Below, piece by piece: positions 9,532-19,057 of a stretch of DNA of 64,000 bases. The notes under the pieces were generated by a model. The model did not search any database, was not told where the DNA came from, and saw only the letters and a program-made list of their open reading frames with translations. A program made the position numbers and the translations under genes. Source of the stretch: JAWMQL01 sp033283165 (lineage in GTDB: Bacteria > Pseudomonadota > Gammaproteobacteria > Pseudomonadales > Halieaceae); contig JAWMQL010000002.1 in assembly GCA_033283165.1 (NCBI GenBank), forward strand, positions 186,001-250,000, given 5' to 3'. The number at the start of each line of letters is the position of its first letter. Within the stretch, counting starts at the first letter, position 1.

Positions 9532-10598
9532 CGGCCCTGTTGCTGCTGGGCGCCTGCCGCCACCCGCTGACCATTCTCGGCGAGGGAGATATCACCTCCG
9601 CCAGCGGCGATCGCGACTGCCTGCTGGAGCAGTACCAGGCGGCAGACCCGGCCTGCACCGACAACAGTGTCCGGGACGACTACGTCGAGACTTATTTCGC
9701 CGTGCCGCGGCCGGGCTGGCATTTTGCCGCCTGGGGCAATTATTGCCCGGGCGTGCAACCAGCGGACCAATGCCGGTTCGAGATCGACGGCGAGTCGGCG
9801 GCGCAGTGGGACCTGGACAGCGCGCCGCCCCTGCAGGCCTATTTCCGCCGCGACGTGAGCAGTTCCCACAGCGCGGTCCTGATGGGGCACAGTTTCTTCC
9901 GGCCCTTCGCCCAGCAGTTACCGATCGACGCGGTGGCCGCCGGGTTCAGCGGGCACCAGCAGCAGTTCTTTTCCGCTTCCGGCGCCGGCGGGGCGCCCAT
10001 TGCCTTGTGGGAAAACGACGGCCCGGTCCGGGACAGCATCATGGCGGCGCTGGACGCAGGCGGCATGACCCTGTTCGGGATGACCTATTACCCCGACAGT
10101 TTCAACCACGCCCTGCAGGGCTACATAAACTGGATCGATTATGCGCTGCGCAACAACAGCGACTTTGCGGTGTTCATCGGCCTGCCCTGGGGCCAGCAGC
10201 CGGCACTGTGGGACGCCCGGACCTACAAGCGCGACTGGGTCCGGTTTGAGGAACAGACCATCCACCCCCTTATCGACGCTCTGCGCCAACGTTACCCGCA
10301 GCTGGAATTTTATTGCATACCTTACGGAATGGCCGGGGTGGAACTGAAGCGGCGGTTCGAGGCCGGCCAGCTGACCGATGTGGCGAGCCTTATAGGCCCA
10401 CCCGGCGGTGCCCTGTTCGTGGACAGCAATGGTCACGCGGGCGACCTGCTGGTCCGGGCCGGTTCACTGATCTGGTTGCGCGCCATCTACGCTGTGGACC
10501 CTGCGAGCTTCGATTACGCCTCGCCCTACACGCTCGATCTGGGCGCGCTCGCCAACCGGGTCATGAACCGGCACGACCACCGCTACGACGCGCGCTGA
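9489..10598 (+). CDS. SGNH-hydrolase-like lipoprotein
   Basis: Start chosen at ATG 9489, giving a 369-residue protein with a clear lipoprotein signal (LLLLGAC). An in-frame ATG 41 codons earlier would bury the signal. The sequence carries MGHSFF, resembling the nucleophile block of SGNH/GDSL hydrolases, and near the C-terminus FVDSNGH, resembling the Asp-x-x-His block. This suggests a membrane-anchored esterase or deacylase, but the match is by motif only. The 5' end overlaps the preceding membrane-protein gene by 43 bases, which supports co-expression. Confidence 0.65.
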   Translation: MENTGAPRYRPLAVAALLLLGACRHPLTILGEGDITSASGDRDCLLEQYQAADPACTDNSVRDDYVETYFAVPRPGWHFAAWGNYCPGVQPADQCRFEIDGESAAQWDLDSAPPLQAYFRRDVSSSHSAVLMGHSFFRPFAQQLPIDAVAAGFSGHQQQFFSASGAGGAPIALWENDGPVRDSIMAALDAGGMTLFGMTYYPDSFNHALQGYINWIDYALRNNSDFAVFIGLPWGQQPALWDARTYKRDWVRFEEQTIHPLIDALRQRYPQLEFYCIPYGMAGVELKRRFEAGQLTDVASLIGPPGGALFVDSNGHAGDLLVRAGSLIWLRAIYAVDPASFDYASPYTLDLGALANRVMNRHDHRYDAR

Positions 10599-10665
10599 GC
10601 TGGCCAGCGGTGCGGGCCGCGGGAATCTCTCGTATACTGGCGCCACCCTATTGCCGCGGTAATCC

Positions 10666-11847
10666 ATGGTAGCAACACAATTAAAGGCGCTGGCGGGCGC
10701 CCTGTCTCTGCTGCTCGCGCTGTCCCTGGCGGCGGCCCCGGATATCGACCCTGCCCGGGACACGGATTACTTCGGCGCTCCCGACGACGTGCTGTTCTGG
10801 ACGCCATCTCAACAGGTTGCCGGCTACCGTCACTCGCGGGAGATTTTCTGGACCCGGGACATTTCCGCTGGCGACCATACCCTGGAGCTGCCCCTGAGCC
10901 TGCAGGATCTCGATGGGCTGGACGTGGGCGGGCTCACCCTGGCGGACTACATCGCGCGCCGTGACGTGGCCGGCCTGCTGGTGATCAAGGACGGCAGCAT
11001 CGTTTACGAACGCTACGCCCTGGGCAACGACGCACAGACCCCCTGGGTGTCTTTCTCGGTGGCCAAATCCCTGTCCTCCCTGCTGGTGGGCGCGGCGATC
11101 CGGGACGGCCATATCGGCAGCGTGGACGACCGGGTCACCGAGTACCTGCCGGCGCTCCGCGGCTCCGCCTACGAGCAGGTGAGCGTGCGCCAGCTACTGC
11201 AGATGGCCTCCGGAGTCGCCTGGGATGAGACCTACGCCGATCGCGACGCCGACATCAACCGTATTCACTGGGCGACTGAACCGGCCCACGACTACCTGCA
11301 GCAGTTGCCCCGGGCGGCGGCCCCGGGTACCCGCTTCAACTACAACACCGCCGAGAGCAACCTGGTGGGTGACCTGGTCAGCGCCGCGGTCGGCGAGCCG
11401 CTGGCGACGTACACCTCGGAAAAAATCTGGCGGCCCTTCGGCATGGGCCAGGCCGGATCCTGGAACCTGGTCGAGGAGGGGGGCAATGAATTCGGCGGCA
11501 GTTCCTTCAACGCCACCCTGCGCGATTACGGCCGGCTGGGCCTGTTCGCGCTGGCGGAGGGCGAACTGCCTGACGGCAGCCGCGTTTTACCCCCGGGCTG
11601 GCTGAGCCAGTCCACCACCCCGTCGAAAACCAATCCCCGTTACGGCTACCTGTGGTGGCTGAATCCCGACGGCTCCTACCAGGCCGCCGGTGTGTTCGGC
11701 CAGGCGATCCACATCAACCCGGCCGAAAACCTGGTCATCGCCCTGCACAGCGCCTGGCCAGTCTCTTTTAACGAAGACTACACCGGCGCCAGGGACCGCA
11801 TGTTCTCCGCGATCACCCGGGCGCTGGCAGGGAGCGGTGCGCGTTGA
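10666..11847 (+). CDS. Serine hydrolase, beta-lactamase (class C/EstB-like) fold
   Basis: A 393-residue protein with a signal peptide (about residues 1-24). The SxxK motif is S-V-A-K within SFSVAKSLSSLL, the second motif is YNTAESN (Tyr-x-Thr form), and LHSAW is near the C-terminus. These fit the beta-lactamase/transpeptidase-like family that includes esterases and 6-aminohexanoate-oligomer hydrolases. It would cleave an ester or amide in the periplasm. Its stop overlaps the start of the MocR regulator by four bases, so regulator and hydrolase are translationally coupled, which suggests substrate and signal are linked. Confidence 0.85.
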   Translation: MVATQLKALAGALSLLLALSLAAAPDIDPARDTDYFGAPDDVLFWTPSQQVAGYRHSREIFWTRDISAGDHTLELPLSLQDLDGLDVGGLTLADYIARRDVAGLLVIKDGSIVYERYALGNDAQTPWVSFSVAKSLSSLLVGAAIRDGHIGSVDDRVTEYLPALRGSAYEQVSVRQLLQMASGVAWDETYADRDADINRIHWATEPAHDYLQQLPRAAAPGTRFNYNTAESNLVGDLVSAAVGEPLATYTSEKIWRPFGMGQAGSWNLVEEGGNEFGGSSFNATLRDYGRLGLFALAEGELPDGSRVLPPGWLSQSTTPSKTNPRYGYLWWLNPDGSYQAAGVFGQAIHINPAENLVIALHSAWPVSFNEDYTGARDRMFSAITRALAGSGAR

Positions 11848-13682
11848 GCGATCCGCTGATCTACCTGGACCCGGATTCCGGGCTCAATCTGCAGGCCCAG
11901 ATCCGGCAGAAACTGGTCGAGGCGATCCTGCTTGGCACCTTTGGCGAGCGGCGCCTGCCCTCCTCCCGCAAGCTGGCGGAGCAGCTCGGCGTGGCGCGCA
12001 ATACAGTGGTGCTGGCCTACCAGCAGTTGATCGACGAGGGTTACCTGATCAGCCGCGAGCGCAGCGGCCTGTACGTCAACGAGGCGGTGCGCAAGGGCCG
12101 TGTGGAGAGCGACGGCGCGGCCCAGTCCGCCAGCCGCCTGTCACAGCAGTGGCGCCGGCGGTTGAAAGGCTCGCTGCCTCCGGACCAGCGCTTTTCCTGT
12201 CCCCACAACTGGCAGCAATACCCCTTTCCCTTCATCGAGGGCCAGTTCGACCAGAGCCTGTACCCGGTCAGGGAATGGCGCGAGGCGAGCCGCCTGGCCC
12301 TCAGCGTGCGCGAGATCAACCAGTGGGCCGGCGAGACCGGCGACGTGGACGACACGATGCTGGTGGAGCAGATTCGCACCCGCATCCTGCCCCGGCGCGG
12401 TATTCACGCCAAACCCGAAGAGATCCTGGTCACTGTCGGGGCCCAGCAGGCGCTGGCTCTGGCGGCGGAGTTGCTGGTAGACACCACCACGCCGGTGGCG
12501 GTGGAGGAACCGGGCTACCCCGATATGAGGCGCCTGCTGGCGCGGCAGGGCGCGCCGCTGGTCTACCAGCCGGTGGACGAGGACGGCATGGTGATCGACC
12601 AGCGCCTGGACGAATGCCGAATTGTATACGTCACCCCGAGCCACCAGACACCCACCGCTGTCACCATGTCACTGGAGCGCCGGGAACAGCTGCTCGCCCT
12701 CGCCTCAAGGCAGGACGCCCTCGTCATCGAGGACGACTTCGAGTTCGAGAGCAACTACCTCAACCCGCCCCACCCCGCCCTGCACAGCCTGGACCGCGAC
12801 GGCCGGGTGATCTACGTGTCCTGCCTGACCAAGGTGCTGGCACCGGGGCTGCGGCTGGGATTCATGGTGGCGCCGGAGGCGGTCATCCGGGAAGCGCGCA
12901 AGCTGCGCCAGCTGCAGGTGCGCCACCCGCCATTGAACAACCAGCGCACCGCGGCCTATTTTCTGTCGCTGGGGCACTACGACACGTTCCTGATGCACAT
13001 GCACAAGATCTTCGAGGAGCGCTGGATCGCGCTGCGGCGCGCCCTCAACTACTACATGCTGTTCTACGTGGAAATGGCGCCGGCCCAGGGTGGCACCTCG
13101 TTGTGGGTGCGCGGTCCCGAAGACCTGGACGTGCAGTACGTTGTCGGGGAGGCGGCGCGACGGGGCATCCTGATCGAACCGGTGGAGCACTACTATGCCA
13201 CCGACAACGCGCCCAGGAACTGCTTTCGCATGGGCGTGACCAGCATTCCCCACGAACGAATTCGGGACGGAGTGCTGCAGTTGCGCGACCTGTTCCACGA
13301 TCTCACCGAGAACAAGACCGAGACCTTCGCCAGCGCCCGTGGCGGACATCTGACCGGACCGGCCCTTGAACGGGCGCTCGCCGGCAAAACCATGACCAGC
13401 TTTATCGCCTACGGCGATCCCTGCACGATCGAGATCTGTGAAGACGGGAGCCTGGTCGGTATTGCGGGCCGCGCGGGGGAAGACGTGGACCAGGGCCGCT
13501 GGTGGATCGAGAACGAACGCTTTCACCGCCAGTGGCAGCGCTGGGCCTGGGGCGAGACCGGGATCTACGACGTCCGAAAGGAGGGCGAGCAGCTGAAGCT
13601 GTTCGACGAGGACGGCTGGTTGATCGATCGCTATATTCCCCGCGATCCTGCCGCGAGCGGTGACGACACCGATCTGGACTAA
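11844..13682 (+). CDS. MocR/GabR-type PLP-dependent transcriptional regulator with extra C-terminal domain
   Basis: A 612-residue protein from a TTG start that overlaps the upstream stop. Residues about 5-80 are a GntR winged helix (ERRLPSSRKLAEQLGVARNT). Residues about 125-485 are an aminotransferase-like fold with the PLP lysine K330 in SCLTKVLAPGLRLGF and the VIEDDFEFE block near 294-302. Ordinary MocR proteins end near residue 490. Here about 115 further residues follow (from about 497) with a beta-rich, Trp-rich pattern (GRWWIENERF, WAWGETGIYDV, LKLFDEDGWL). MocR proteins sense PLP and amino-compound ligands. Similar motifs before the nitrilase and the MFS gene are its likely targets. 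Confidence 0.9.
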   Translation: MSDPLIYLDPDSGLNLQAQIRQKLVEAILLGTFGERRLPSSRKLAEQLGVARNTVVLAYQQLIDEGYLISRERSGLYVNEAVRKGRVESDGAAQSASRLSQQWRRRLKGSLPPDQRFSCPHNWQQYPFPFIEGQFDQSLYPVREWREASRLALSVREINQWAGETGDVDDTMLVEQIRTRILPRRGIHAKPEEILVTVGAQQALALAAELLVDTTTPVAVEEPGYPDMRRLLARQGAPLVYQPVDEDGMVIDQRLDECRIVYVTPSHQTPTAVTMSLERREQLLALASRQDALVIEDDFEFESNYLNPPHPALHSLDRDGRVIYVSCLTKVLAPGLRLGFMVAPEAVIREARKLRQLQVRHPPLNNQRTAAYFLSLGHYDTFLMHMHKIFEERWIALRRALNYYMLFYVEMAPAQGGTSLWVRGPEDLDVQYVVGEAARRGILIEPVEHYYATDNAPRNCFRMGVTSIPHERIRDGVLQLRDLFHDLTENKTETFASARGGHLTGPALERALAGKTMTSFIAYGDPCTIEICEDGSLVGIAGRAGEDVDQGRWWIENERFHRQWQRWAWGETGIYDVRKEGEQLKLFDEDGWLIDRYIPRDPAASGDDTDLD

Positions 13683-13696
13683 CACGCGAGGCCGAA

Positions 13697-13730
13697 CTGG
13701 CCCTACTGTGCCAGCGGCCGCTGGCATACC
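13697..13730 (+). promoter_or_regulatory. Putative MocR-binding promoter motif (nitrilase)
   Basis: The site opens with CTGGCCCTA, has GTG a few bases on, and ends in TACC with the T 30 bases after the start of CTGG. The same signature with the same total spacing occurs at 20084-20117. MocR/GabR-type regulators typically bind repeated CTGG-like half-sites. A second CTGG lies inside this site at 13721. The regulator gene ends just upstream at 13682. Confidence 0.55.
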
Positions 13731-13801
13731 GTAACGACAACAGACACCCCGGGTCGACGCGACCCCGGGAAGACAAACCACTACCTTGGCCAGGGGGACT
13801 G

Positions 13802-14710
13802 ATGAGCCAATTTGCCGTCGCCGGCCTGCAACTGGAAGTTTCAGGCAATGACAATCGTTACTTCATCCGCAAGGAGATCGAGAAAGCACTGCGCCGCTTT
13901 CCCTGGATCAACATGATCGTGCTGGGCGAACTGGCCAGCTACGGCGCCGATCTCGCCAGGGCCCAGGAGCTGCCGGGCGAGACAGAAACCTTCTACAGTG
14001 ACCTGGCCCGGAACCTGGAACTCTGGCTGGTGCCCGGCTCCCTGTTCGAGCGCGACGGCGACCGGATTTACAACACCGCCGTGGCGATCAACCCGGCCGG
14101 AGAGGTGGTGGGCCGCTATCGCAAGATGTTTCCCTTCCTGCCCTATGAAAAAGGGGTGGCCGCCGGGTCCGATTTCCTGGTGTTCGACGTGCCGGAAGTC
14201 GCCCGGTTCGGCCTCCACATCTGCTATGACCAGTGGTTTCCGGAAACTGCGCGGGAGCTCGCCTGGCGCGGCGCCGAGGTCATCCTCTGCCCGACCATGA
14301 CCAACACACTGGACCGGGAACTGGAACTGTGCCTGGCCCGCGCCAATGCCGTCAGCAACCAGTGCTATGTGTTCAATATCAATGTTGCCGCGCCGCTGGG
14401 CAACGGCCATTCCATTATCGTCGGACCCGACGGCAGGATCATTGCCCGGGCCGGCGAGCGCAACGAGCTGATGCCGGTGGAACTGGAACTGGACCTTTTG
14501 CGCGAACAGCGCGAGCGCGGCCTGCTGGGGCTGGGGCAGCCACTGAAGAGTTTCCGCGACAGCAGCATGGAGTTCGGCGTGTACGCGCCGGGAGCCCGGG
14601 CGGGTGGCGCATTCGCCGGGCTGGGTCCACTGCAACTGCCCGAACGGCGGCAAGGTAACGAAGGCAACTGGACTCATACGGAGTCCGAATCTGGTACTAC
14701 GGCCGCCTGA
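13802..14710 (+). CDS. Carbon-nitrogen hydrolase (nitrilase superfamily amidase)
   Basis: A 302-residue cytoplasmic enzyme with a strong Shine-Dalgarno (AGGGGGA). The nitrilase triad is visible: E43 in VLGELA, K108 in YRKMFPF, and C141 in HICYDQWFPE. Family members hydrolyse C-N bonds in amides, carbamoyl compounds or nitriles; amidase is likelier than nitrilase for this motif set. About 50 C-terminal residues after GLGQPLKSFRDSS are low in recognisable structure. It is the first gene after the MocR regulator and carries its presumed operator, so its substrate is probably an N-acyl or amide relative of the sensed amino compound. Confidence 0.9.
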   Translation: MSQFAVAGLQLEVSGNDNRYFIRKEIEKALRRFPWINMIVLGELASYGADLARAQELPGETETFYSDLARNLELWLVPGSLFERDGDRIYNTAVAINPAGEVVGRYRKMFPFLPYEKGVAAGSDFLVFDVPEVARFGLHICYDQWFPETARELAWRGAEVILCPTMTNTLDRELELCLARANAVSNQCYVFNINVAAPLGNGHSIIVGPDGRIIARAGERNELMPVELELDLLREQRERGLLGLGQPLKSFRDSSMEFGVYAPGARAGGAFAGLGPLQLPERRQGNEGNWTHTESESGTTAA

Positions 14711-14793
14711 GCGGCTTCGCTAAGTTAATAACAGCCCGGGTGACAGGCAATGGCCGCGCCCGCGATAACAAAAGTTCCACAAGGGGGAATACC

Positions 14794-17286
14794 ATGAAAG
14801 GAAACAACCGATTCACCAGGACCACGCTGGCCACCGCGGTAGCCGGCCTGATGGCCAGCCCCCTGGCGCTGGCCCAGGACACGCAACTGGAGGAGGTCCT
14901 GGTCACCGCCTCGGCGCGGACCCAGAGCATGCAGGACATCCCGTACAATATTTCCGCCATGTCGGGGGACGACATCGAGGCACAGCAGATCACCGACCAG
15001 GCCGACCTGTTGCGCTCCATCTCGGGCGTCTCGGTGGTCGACCGCGGCTACCGCAACTCCGGCACCGTGAACAGCATCATCATCCGCGGCCTCAATGTGG
15101 ACAACGGGCTCAACGGCGATATTGCGCTGAACGCAGTGCCCACTGTCTCCACCTACGTCGACAACACGCCGCTGTTCGCAAACTTCGTACTGCGCGATAT
15201 CGAGCGGGTGGAAGTGCTGCGCGGCCCCCAGGGCACCCTGTACGGCTCCGGGTCACTGGGCGGCACGGTACGCTACATCACACGCAAGCCAGATCCGGAG
15301 GTACTGTCCGGCGAACTGAAAGGCGGCTACAGCCAGACTGAGGGCTCCGACGGCGACAACACCGACCTGTTCGGGATGATCAACCTGCCGCTGGGTGACC
15401 GCGCCGCGATCCGCGCCTCTATCGGCCGCATCGATAACGACGGTGTCATCGACTACGTCAATGCCTACCGGCTGAACGAGTTTGGCGAGCCCCTGGTGCA
15501 GACCGCCAGCGGCTGCGTCAGCCCGCGCGAGGCCACCGACAACCAGGTACTCAAAAACGGCGCCTGCTACAAGAACGAGAAGGACGCCGACGACGTCACC
15601 ATCGACTATGCCAGGGTCGCCCTGGGCTGGGATGTGACCGACAAATTCAGCGCTACACTGAGCTATCACCACCAGGAAGACGAGGTGGGCGCACGCCGCG
15701 CCACGACCCTGGGCGACAACAACCAGCCCAAGGGCTCGGACCTGTACTTCGAATACGACGACCTGGAGAGCGGCCAGGTGCTGCTGGAGGACACCGAGCG
15801 CGACGTCGACCTGTTCAGCCTCGACCTGGAATGGGACCTGGGTTTCGCTACCCTGACCTCCAATACCTCGAAGTACGATCACGAGGGCTCCGGCAACAGC
15901 GACAACGGCGGCCTGTGGGTCAGCGGCGGCCAGGTGGACCCCGACAACAGCCGCGACTGGATCACCGCCTTCGGATACGAGGGCTGGCCACGACCGGCCC
16001 AGCGCGCCGAGCGTGGCTACGAGGACGATACCCTGGTACAGGAACTGCGCCTGGTGTCCAACGAATCCGTGGCCGGCTTCGACTGGCTGATCGGCGCGTT
16101 CTACATGGACCAGGATCAGACCGTGTTCCAGAACAGCTGGAACCCGGGCATGAACGAATTCAACGAGGCCTGCCGCGCCACCGGCGATCCCGTCTGCGAC
16201 AACTTCTGGCCGCGCTTCTACGATGGCCTGACCGAACGCGACTTCGAGTACCGCCGGGACGTGGAGTTCGAGGAGAAGGCCGTTTACGGCGAACTGACCT
16301 ACAACTTCACCGATGCCCTGCGGCTGACCGGCGGACTGCGCTGGTTCGACAACGAGACCGTCAACAACACCATCATGGGCTTCCCCCTGGTGGTGGGCTG
16401 GACCTCGCCGGAAGTGCCCCAGTCGAAGGACGCCGACGACGATATCCTCCTCAAGGCCAACCTGAGCTGGGACTTCGACGACAGCAACATGCTGTACGGC
16501 ACCATCTCCGAAGGCTACCGCCGCGGCGGCGCCAATGCGATTCCCAGCTTCGAGAACGGCGACCCCTTCGGCGAGCCCAACGCCGGGGCGATACGCACCT
16601 ACGAGAAGGATACGGTGACCAACTACGAGCTGGGCGTGAAAGGCCGCGCCGGCCGCCACACCTACACCGCGTCCGTGTTCTACGTGGACTGGCAGGACCC
16701 GCAGCTCAACGCGACCTCCAACTGGTACGGCTTCTACCTGGCGGCCAACGGCGACGAGGCCTCAACCCGGGGCATCGAGCTGGAACTGGACGGCTTCCTC
16801 ACCGACACCCTGCACTACCGCCTGGGCTACACCTACGTGAAGGCGGAACTGGAGGCGGACTTCCTCAATCCCCAGGACGATTCGCTGGTGGCGCCGAAAG
16901 GTTCCACCCTGCCCGGCACACCGGAAAACGTCCTGAGTGCCTCTCTCGACAACAGCTGGTCCCTGTCGGCCGACTGGGAGCTGCTGGCCCGGGTCAACGC
17001 CTACTACCAGTCGGAGTCGGAGAACTTCATCAACCAGGATTCCCTGCTGAATGAAACCTTTGACAGCTTCTGGCTGGTCGGCGCTTCGGTGTCGCTGGTG
17101 TCGGACAACTGGGAAATCACTCTGTACGGCAAAAACCTGGGCGACGAGGAAGGCGTGACCGGCGCCTTCCCTGCCTCTCACTGGAGCTACGATACCGGCG
17201 CCTTCGAGTCCTGGTACGGCAACGGCAATCGGCAGATGATCAGCCAGCCACGCACCCTGGGCCTGAACGCCAGCTACCGCTTCTGA
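14794..17286 (+). CDS. TonB-dependent outer-membrane receptor
   Basis: An 830-residue receptor. I place the start at ATG 14794, which follows AAGGGGG and gives a clean signal peptide ending LALAQ; an upstream ATG at 14740 would add an unlikely polar leader. The plug begins LEEVLVTASARTQSMQD and holds IIRGLNVDNG, VDNTPLF, IERVEVLRGPQGTLYGSGS and GGTVRYITRKP. The barrel ends RTLGLNASYRF. It lies 83 bases after the nitrilase gene on the same strand and may share its control. Imported substrate unknown. Confidence 0.94.
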   Translation: MKGNNRFTRTTLATAVAGLMASPLALAQDTQLEEVLVTASARTQSMQDIPYNISAMSGDDIEAQQITDQADLLRSISGVSVVDRGYRNSGTVNSIIIRGLNVDNGLNGDIALNAVPTVSTYVDNTPLFANFVLRDIERVEVLRGPQGTLYGSGSLGGTVRYITRKPDPEVLSGELKGGYSQTEGSDGDNTDLFGMINLPLGDRAAIRASIGRIDNDGVIDYVNAYRLNEFGEPLVQTASGCVSPREATDNQVLKNGACYKNEKDADDVTIDYARVALGWDVTDKFSATLSYHHQEDEVGARRATTLGDNNQPKGSDLYFEYDDLESGQVLLEDTERDVDLFSLDLEWDLGFATLTSNTSKYDHEGSGNSDNGGLWVSGGQVDPDNSRDWITAFGYEGWPRPAQRAERGYEDDTLVQELRLVSNESVAGFDWLIGAFYMDQDQTVFQNSWNPGMNEFNEACRATGDPVCDNFWPRFYDGLTERDFEYRRDVEFEEKAVYGELTYNFTDALRLTGGLRWFDNETVNNTIMGFPLVVGWTSPEVPQSKDADDDILLKANLSWDFDDSNMLYGTISEGYRRGGANAIPSFENGDPFGEPNAGAIRTYEKDTVTNYELGVKGRAGRHTYTASVFYVDWQDPQLNATSNWYGFYLAANGDEASTRGIELELDGFLTDTLHYRLGYTYVKAELEADFLNPQDDSLVAPKGSTLPGTPENVLSASLDNSWSLSADWELLARVNAYYQSESENFINQDSLLNETFDSFWLVGASVSLVSDNWEITLYGKNLGDEEGVTGAFPASHWSYDTGAFESWYGNGNRQMISQPRTLGLNASYRF

Positions 17287-17300
17287 TCGCAGCCGCGCCT

Positions 17301-17408
17301 AAAAAAGGGGTCAGTGTCAAAAAGGGGTCAGTGTACTTATTTCCCTGTGAAAAAAAGGGGTCAGTGTACTTATTTCCCACAGGGAAATAAGTACACTGAC
17401 CCCTTTTT
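17301..17408. repeat. Palindromic REP-like cluster, GGGGTCAGTGTACTTATTTCCC type
   Basis: Three direct copies of an A-run plus GGGGTCAGTGT begin near 17301, 17319 and 17351; the second and third extend to TACTTATTTCCC. The third copy (17352-17378) is followed after three bases by its exact 27-base inverted complement (17382-17408), ending in TTTTT. The result is a long perfect hairpin between two protein genes. The core resembles that of the elements at 32234 and 59516. No transposase is adjacent. The hairpin with its T-run could also act as a transcription terminator after the receptor gene. Confidence 0.85.
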
Positions 17409-17431
17409 AATGTTTTTAATACTTTCTTACT

Positions 17432-19057
17432 ATGAGCAATCCGGTGCAGACCACACCCCCAGGCTTGACCCCGAAGCAGGCAGAGGCCCGCCTGTGGCAA
17501 CTGGTGGACCAGGGCAAGAACCTCGAGGCGGTGGCCGCTTGCCAGCAGCTCAACCGCCAATGGCCTGACTACGGCCCCGGCTGGTACAGCACCAGCCAGC
17601 TGGCGACCCGCCTGGGGCAGCATGACCGGGCACTGCAGGCTGTGACGAGGGCCCTGCAGCTGGACCCCGGCAACAGGGCCTGGCAGCTGCAACAGGCCGT
17701 CTGCCTGATGCGCCTGGGCCGCTATCAGGAGGCCCGACCGCTGGTGCTGGCACTGGACCGGGAGCAGCTCCCGACTGCCTACCAGTGTGCCACCCTGGGC
17801 CTGCTGCTGAGCCGCCTGGACCTGCAGGAGCAGGCCCTGCCCCACTACCAGCGCGCGGCGAGGCTGGAACCCGGGGTGGCCAACAATTTCTACAACCTGG
17901 CCACGGTCCATCGCTTCCTCGGCAACACCAGCGCCGCGGACACGGCCCTGGAGCAGGCCCTGGAACTGGATCCCGCCGACGGCGAGGCCTGGCGCCTGCG
18001 CGCCGACCTTCGGCGCTGGGACGAACGGGACAACCACGTGGCGGAGCTCAGGGCCCTGCTCGCCGGTGACGCCCTCACACCCCGCGCCCGGGTACAGGTA
18101 CAACACGCGCTGGCCAAGGAACTGGAAGACCTGGAACGCTGGGAGGAGTCCTTCGAGGCACTGCAGACGGGCGCCACCCTGCGCCGGCAGCAGACCCGGT
18201 ACCAGGTGCAGGGTGACCTGGACACGCTGGCGCGCATCGCCGGGGTATACGACGCCGGGTTATTCCAGGGGGATATCAGGGGTCACGACAACGCCGAGGC
18301 CATCTTCGTCATCGGCATGCCGCGCACCGGTACGACCCTGGTGGAGCGCATCCTCAGCAGTCACAGCCAGGTGCACGCGGCGGGCGAGCTGAACAATTTT
18401 GCGATTGAGATGAGCCGTGCCGTGCAGGCCCTGGCGCAGCGGCAGTCAGCAGGCGGCGCCGCGAAACTGGACAAGCTGGCCCGGGTCGAACTCAGTGCCG
18501 GGCTGGATTTCGCCGCCCTGGGCCGGGCCTACATCGACAGCACCCGGCCCGCCACGGCCGGCTCACCGCGCTTCGTGGACAAGATGCCGCTGAACTTCCT
18601 GTACGCCGGCCTGATTCACCTGGCCCTGCCGCGGGCAAAGATCGTCCACCTGGAACGCCACCCACTGGACAGTTGCTTCGCCATTTACAAGACGCTGTTC
18701 GCCGACGCCTACCCGTTTTCCTACGACCTGGAAGAACTGGGCCGCTACTACCTGGCCTACCGCGACCTGATGCAGCACTGGCACGAGGTCATGCCAGGCG
18801 TGATCCACGAGGTGCGTTACGAAGACCTGGTCGTGGACCAGGAGGGCCAGAGCCGGGCCCTGGTCGACTACTGCGACCTGGATTGGCAGGACAGCTGCCT
18901 GGCCTTTCACCAGAACCGCGCCGCCTCCACCACGGCCAGCGCCAGCCAGGTGCGGGAGCCCATCCACGCCCGCTCGGTGGGCCGCTGGCGCCACTACGAG
19001 CGGCAGCTGGCACCTCTGGTCGCGCTGTTCCGCGACGCCGGACTTGACCTTGACTGA
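17432..19057 (+). CDS. TPR-repeat sulfotransferase
   Basis: A 541-residue protein. The first 270 residues or so are tetratricopeptide repeats (for example ALQAVTRALQLDPGN and ALEQALELDPADGEAWRLRA). The rest is a sulfotransferase domain with the 5'-phosphosulfate loop VIGMPRTGTTLVERI and the 3'-phosphate region (HLERHPLDSCFAIY). It would transfer sulfate from PAPS to an unknown acceptor, the TPR part probably binding the acceptor or a partner. The ATG lies only 24 bases after the palindromic repeat in AT-rich sequence with no good ribosome binding site. The following gene overlaps its end. Confidence 0.9.
   Translation: MSNPVQTTPPGLTPKQAEARLWQLVDQGKNLEAVAACQQLNRQWPDYGPGWYSTSQLATRLGQHDRALQAVTRALQLDPGNRAWQLQQAVCLMRLGRYQEARPLVLALDREQLPTAYQCATLGLLLSRLDLQEQALPHYQRAARLEPGVANNFYNLATVHRFLGNTSAADTALEQALELDPADGEAWRLRADLRRWDERDNHVAELRALLAGDALTPRARVQVQHALAKELEDLERWEESFEALQTGATLRRQQTRYQVQGDLDTLARIAGVYDAGLFQGDIRGHDNAEAIFVIGMPRTGTTLVERILSSHSQVHAAGELNNFAIEMSRAVQALAQRQSAGGAAKLDKLARVELSAGLDFAALGRAYIDSTRPATAGSPRFVDKMPLNFLYAGLIHLALPRAKIVHLERHPLDSCFAIYKTLFADAYPFSYDLEELGRYYLAYRDLMQHWHEVMPGVIHEVRYEDLVVDQEGQSRALVDYCDLDWQDSCLAFHQNRAASTTASASQVREPIHARSVGRWRHYERQLAPLVALFRDAGLDLD

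Noticed and set aside
10600..10638. CTGGCC followed by TATACT ahead of the beta-lactamase-fold gene, as a third MocR operator
   Set aside because: Only the first six bases match; the inner GTG/CTGG and terminal TACC spacing differ from the two good sites.
13747..13770. CCCGGGTCG-CGACCCCGGG inverted repeat as terminator of the MocR gene
   Set aside because: The stem is strong but there is no T-run, and it lies between an apparent promoter motif and the nitrilase start; it may be a leader hairpin, but evidence is too thin to list.
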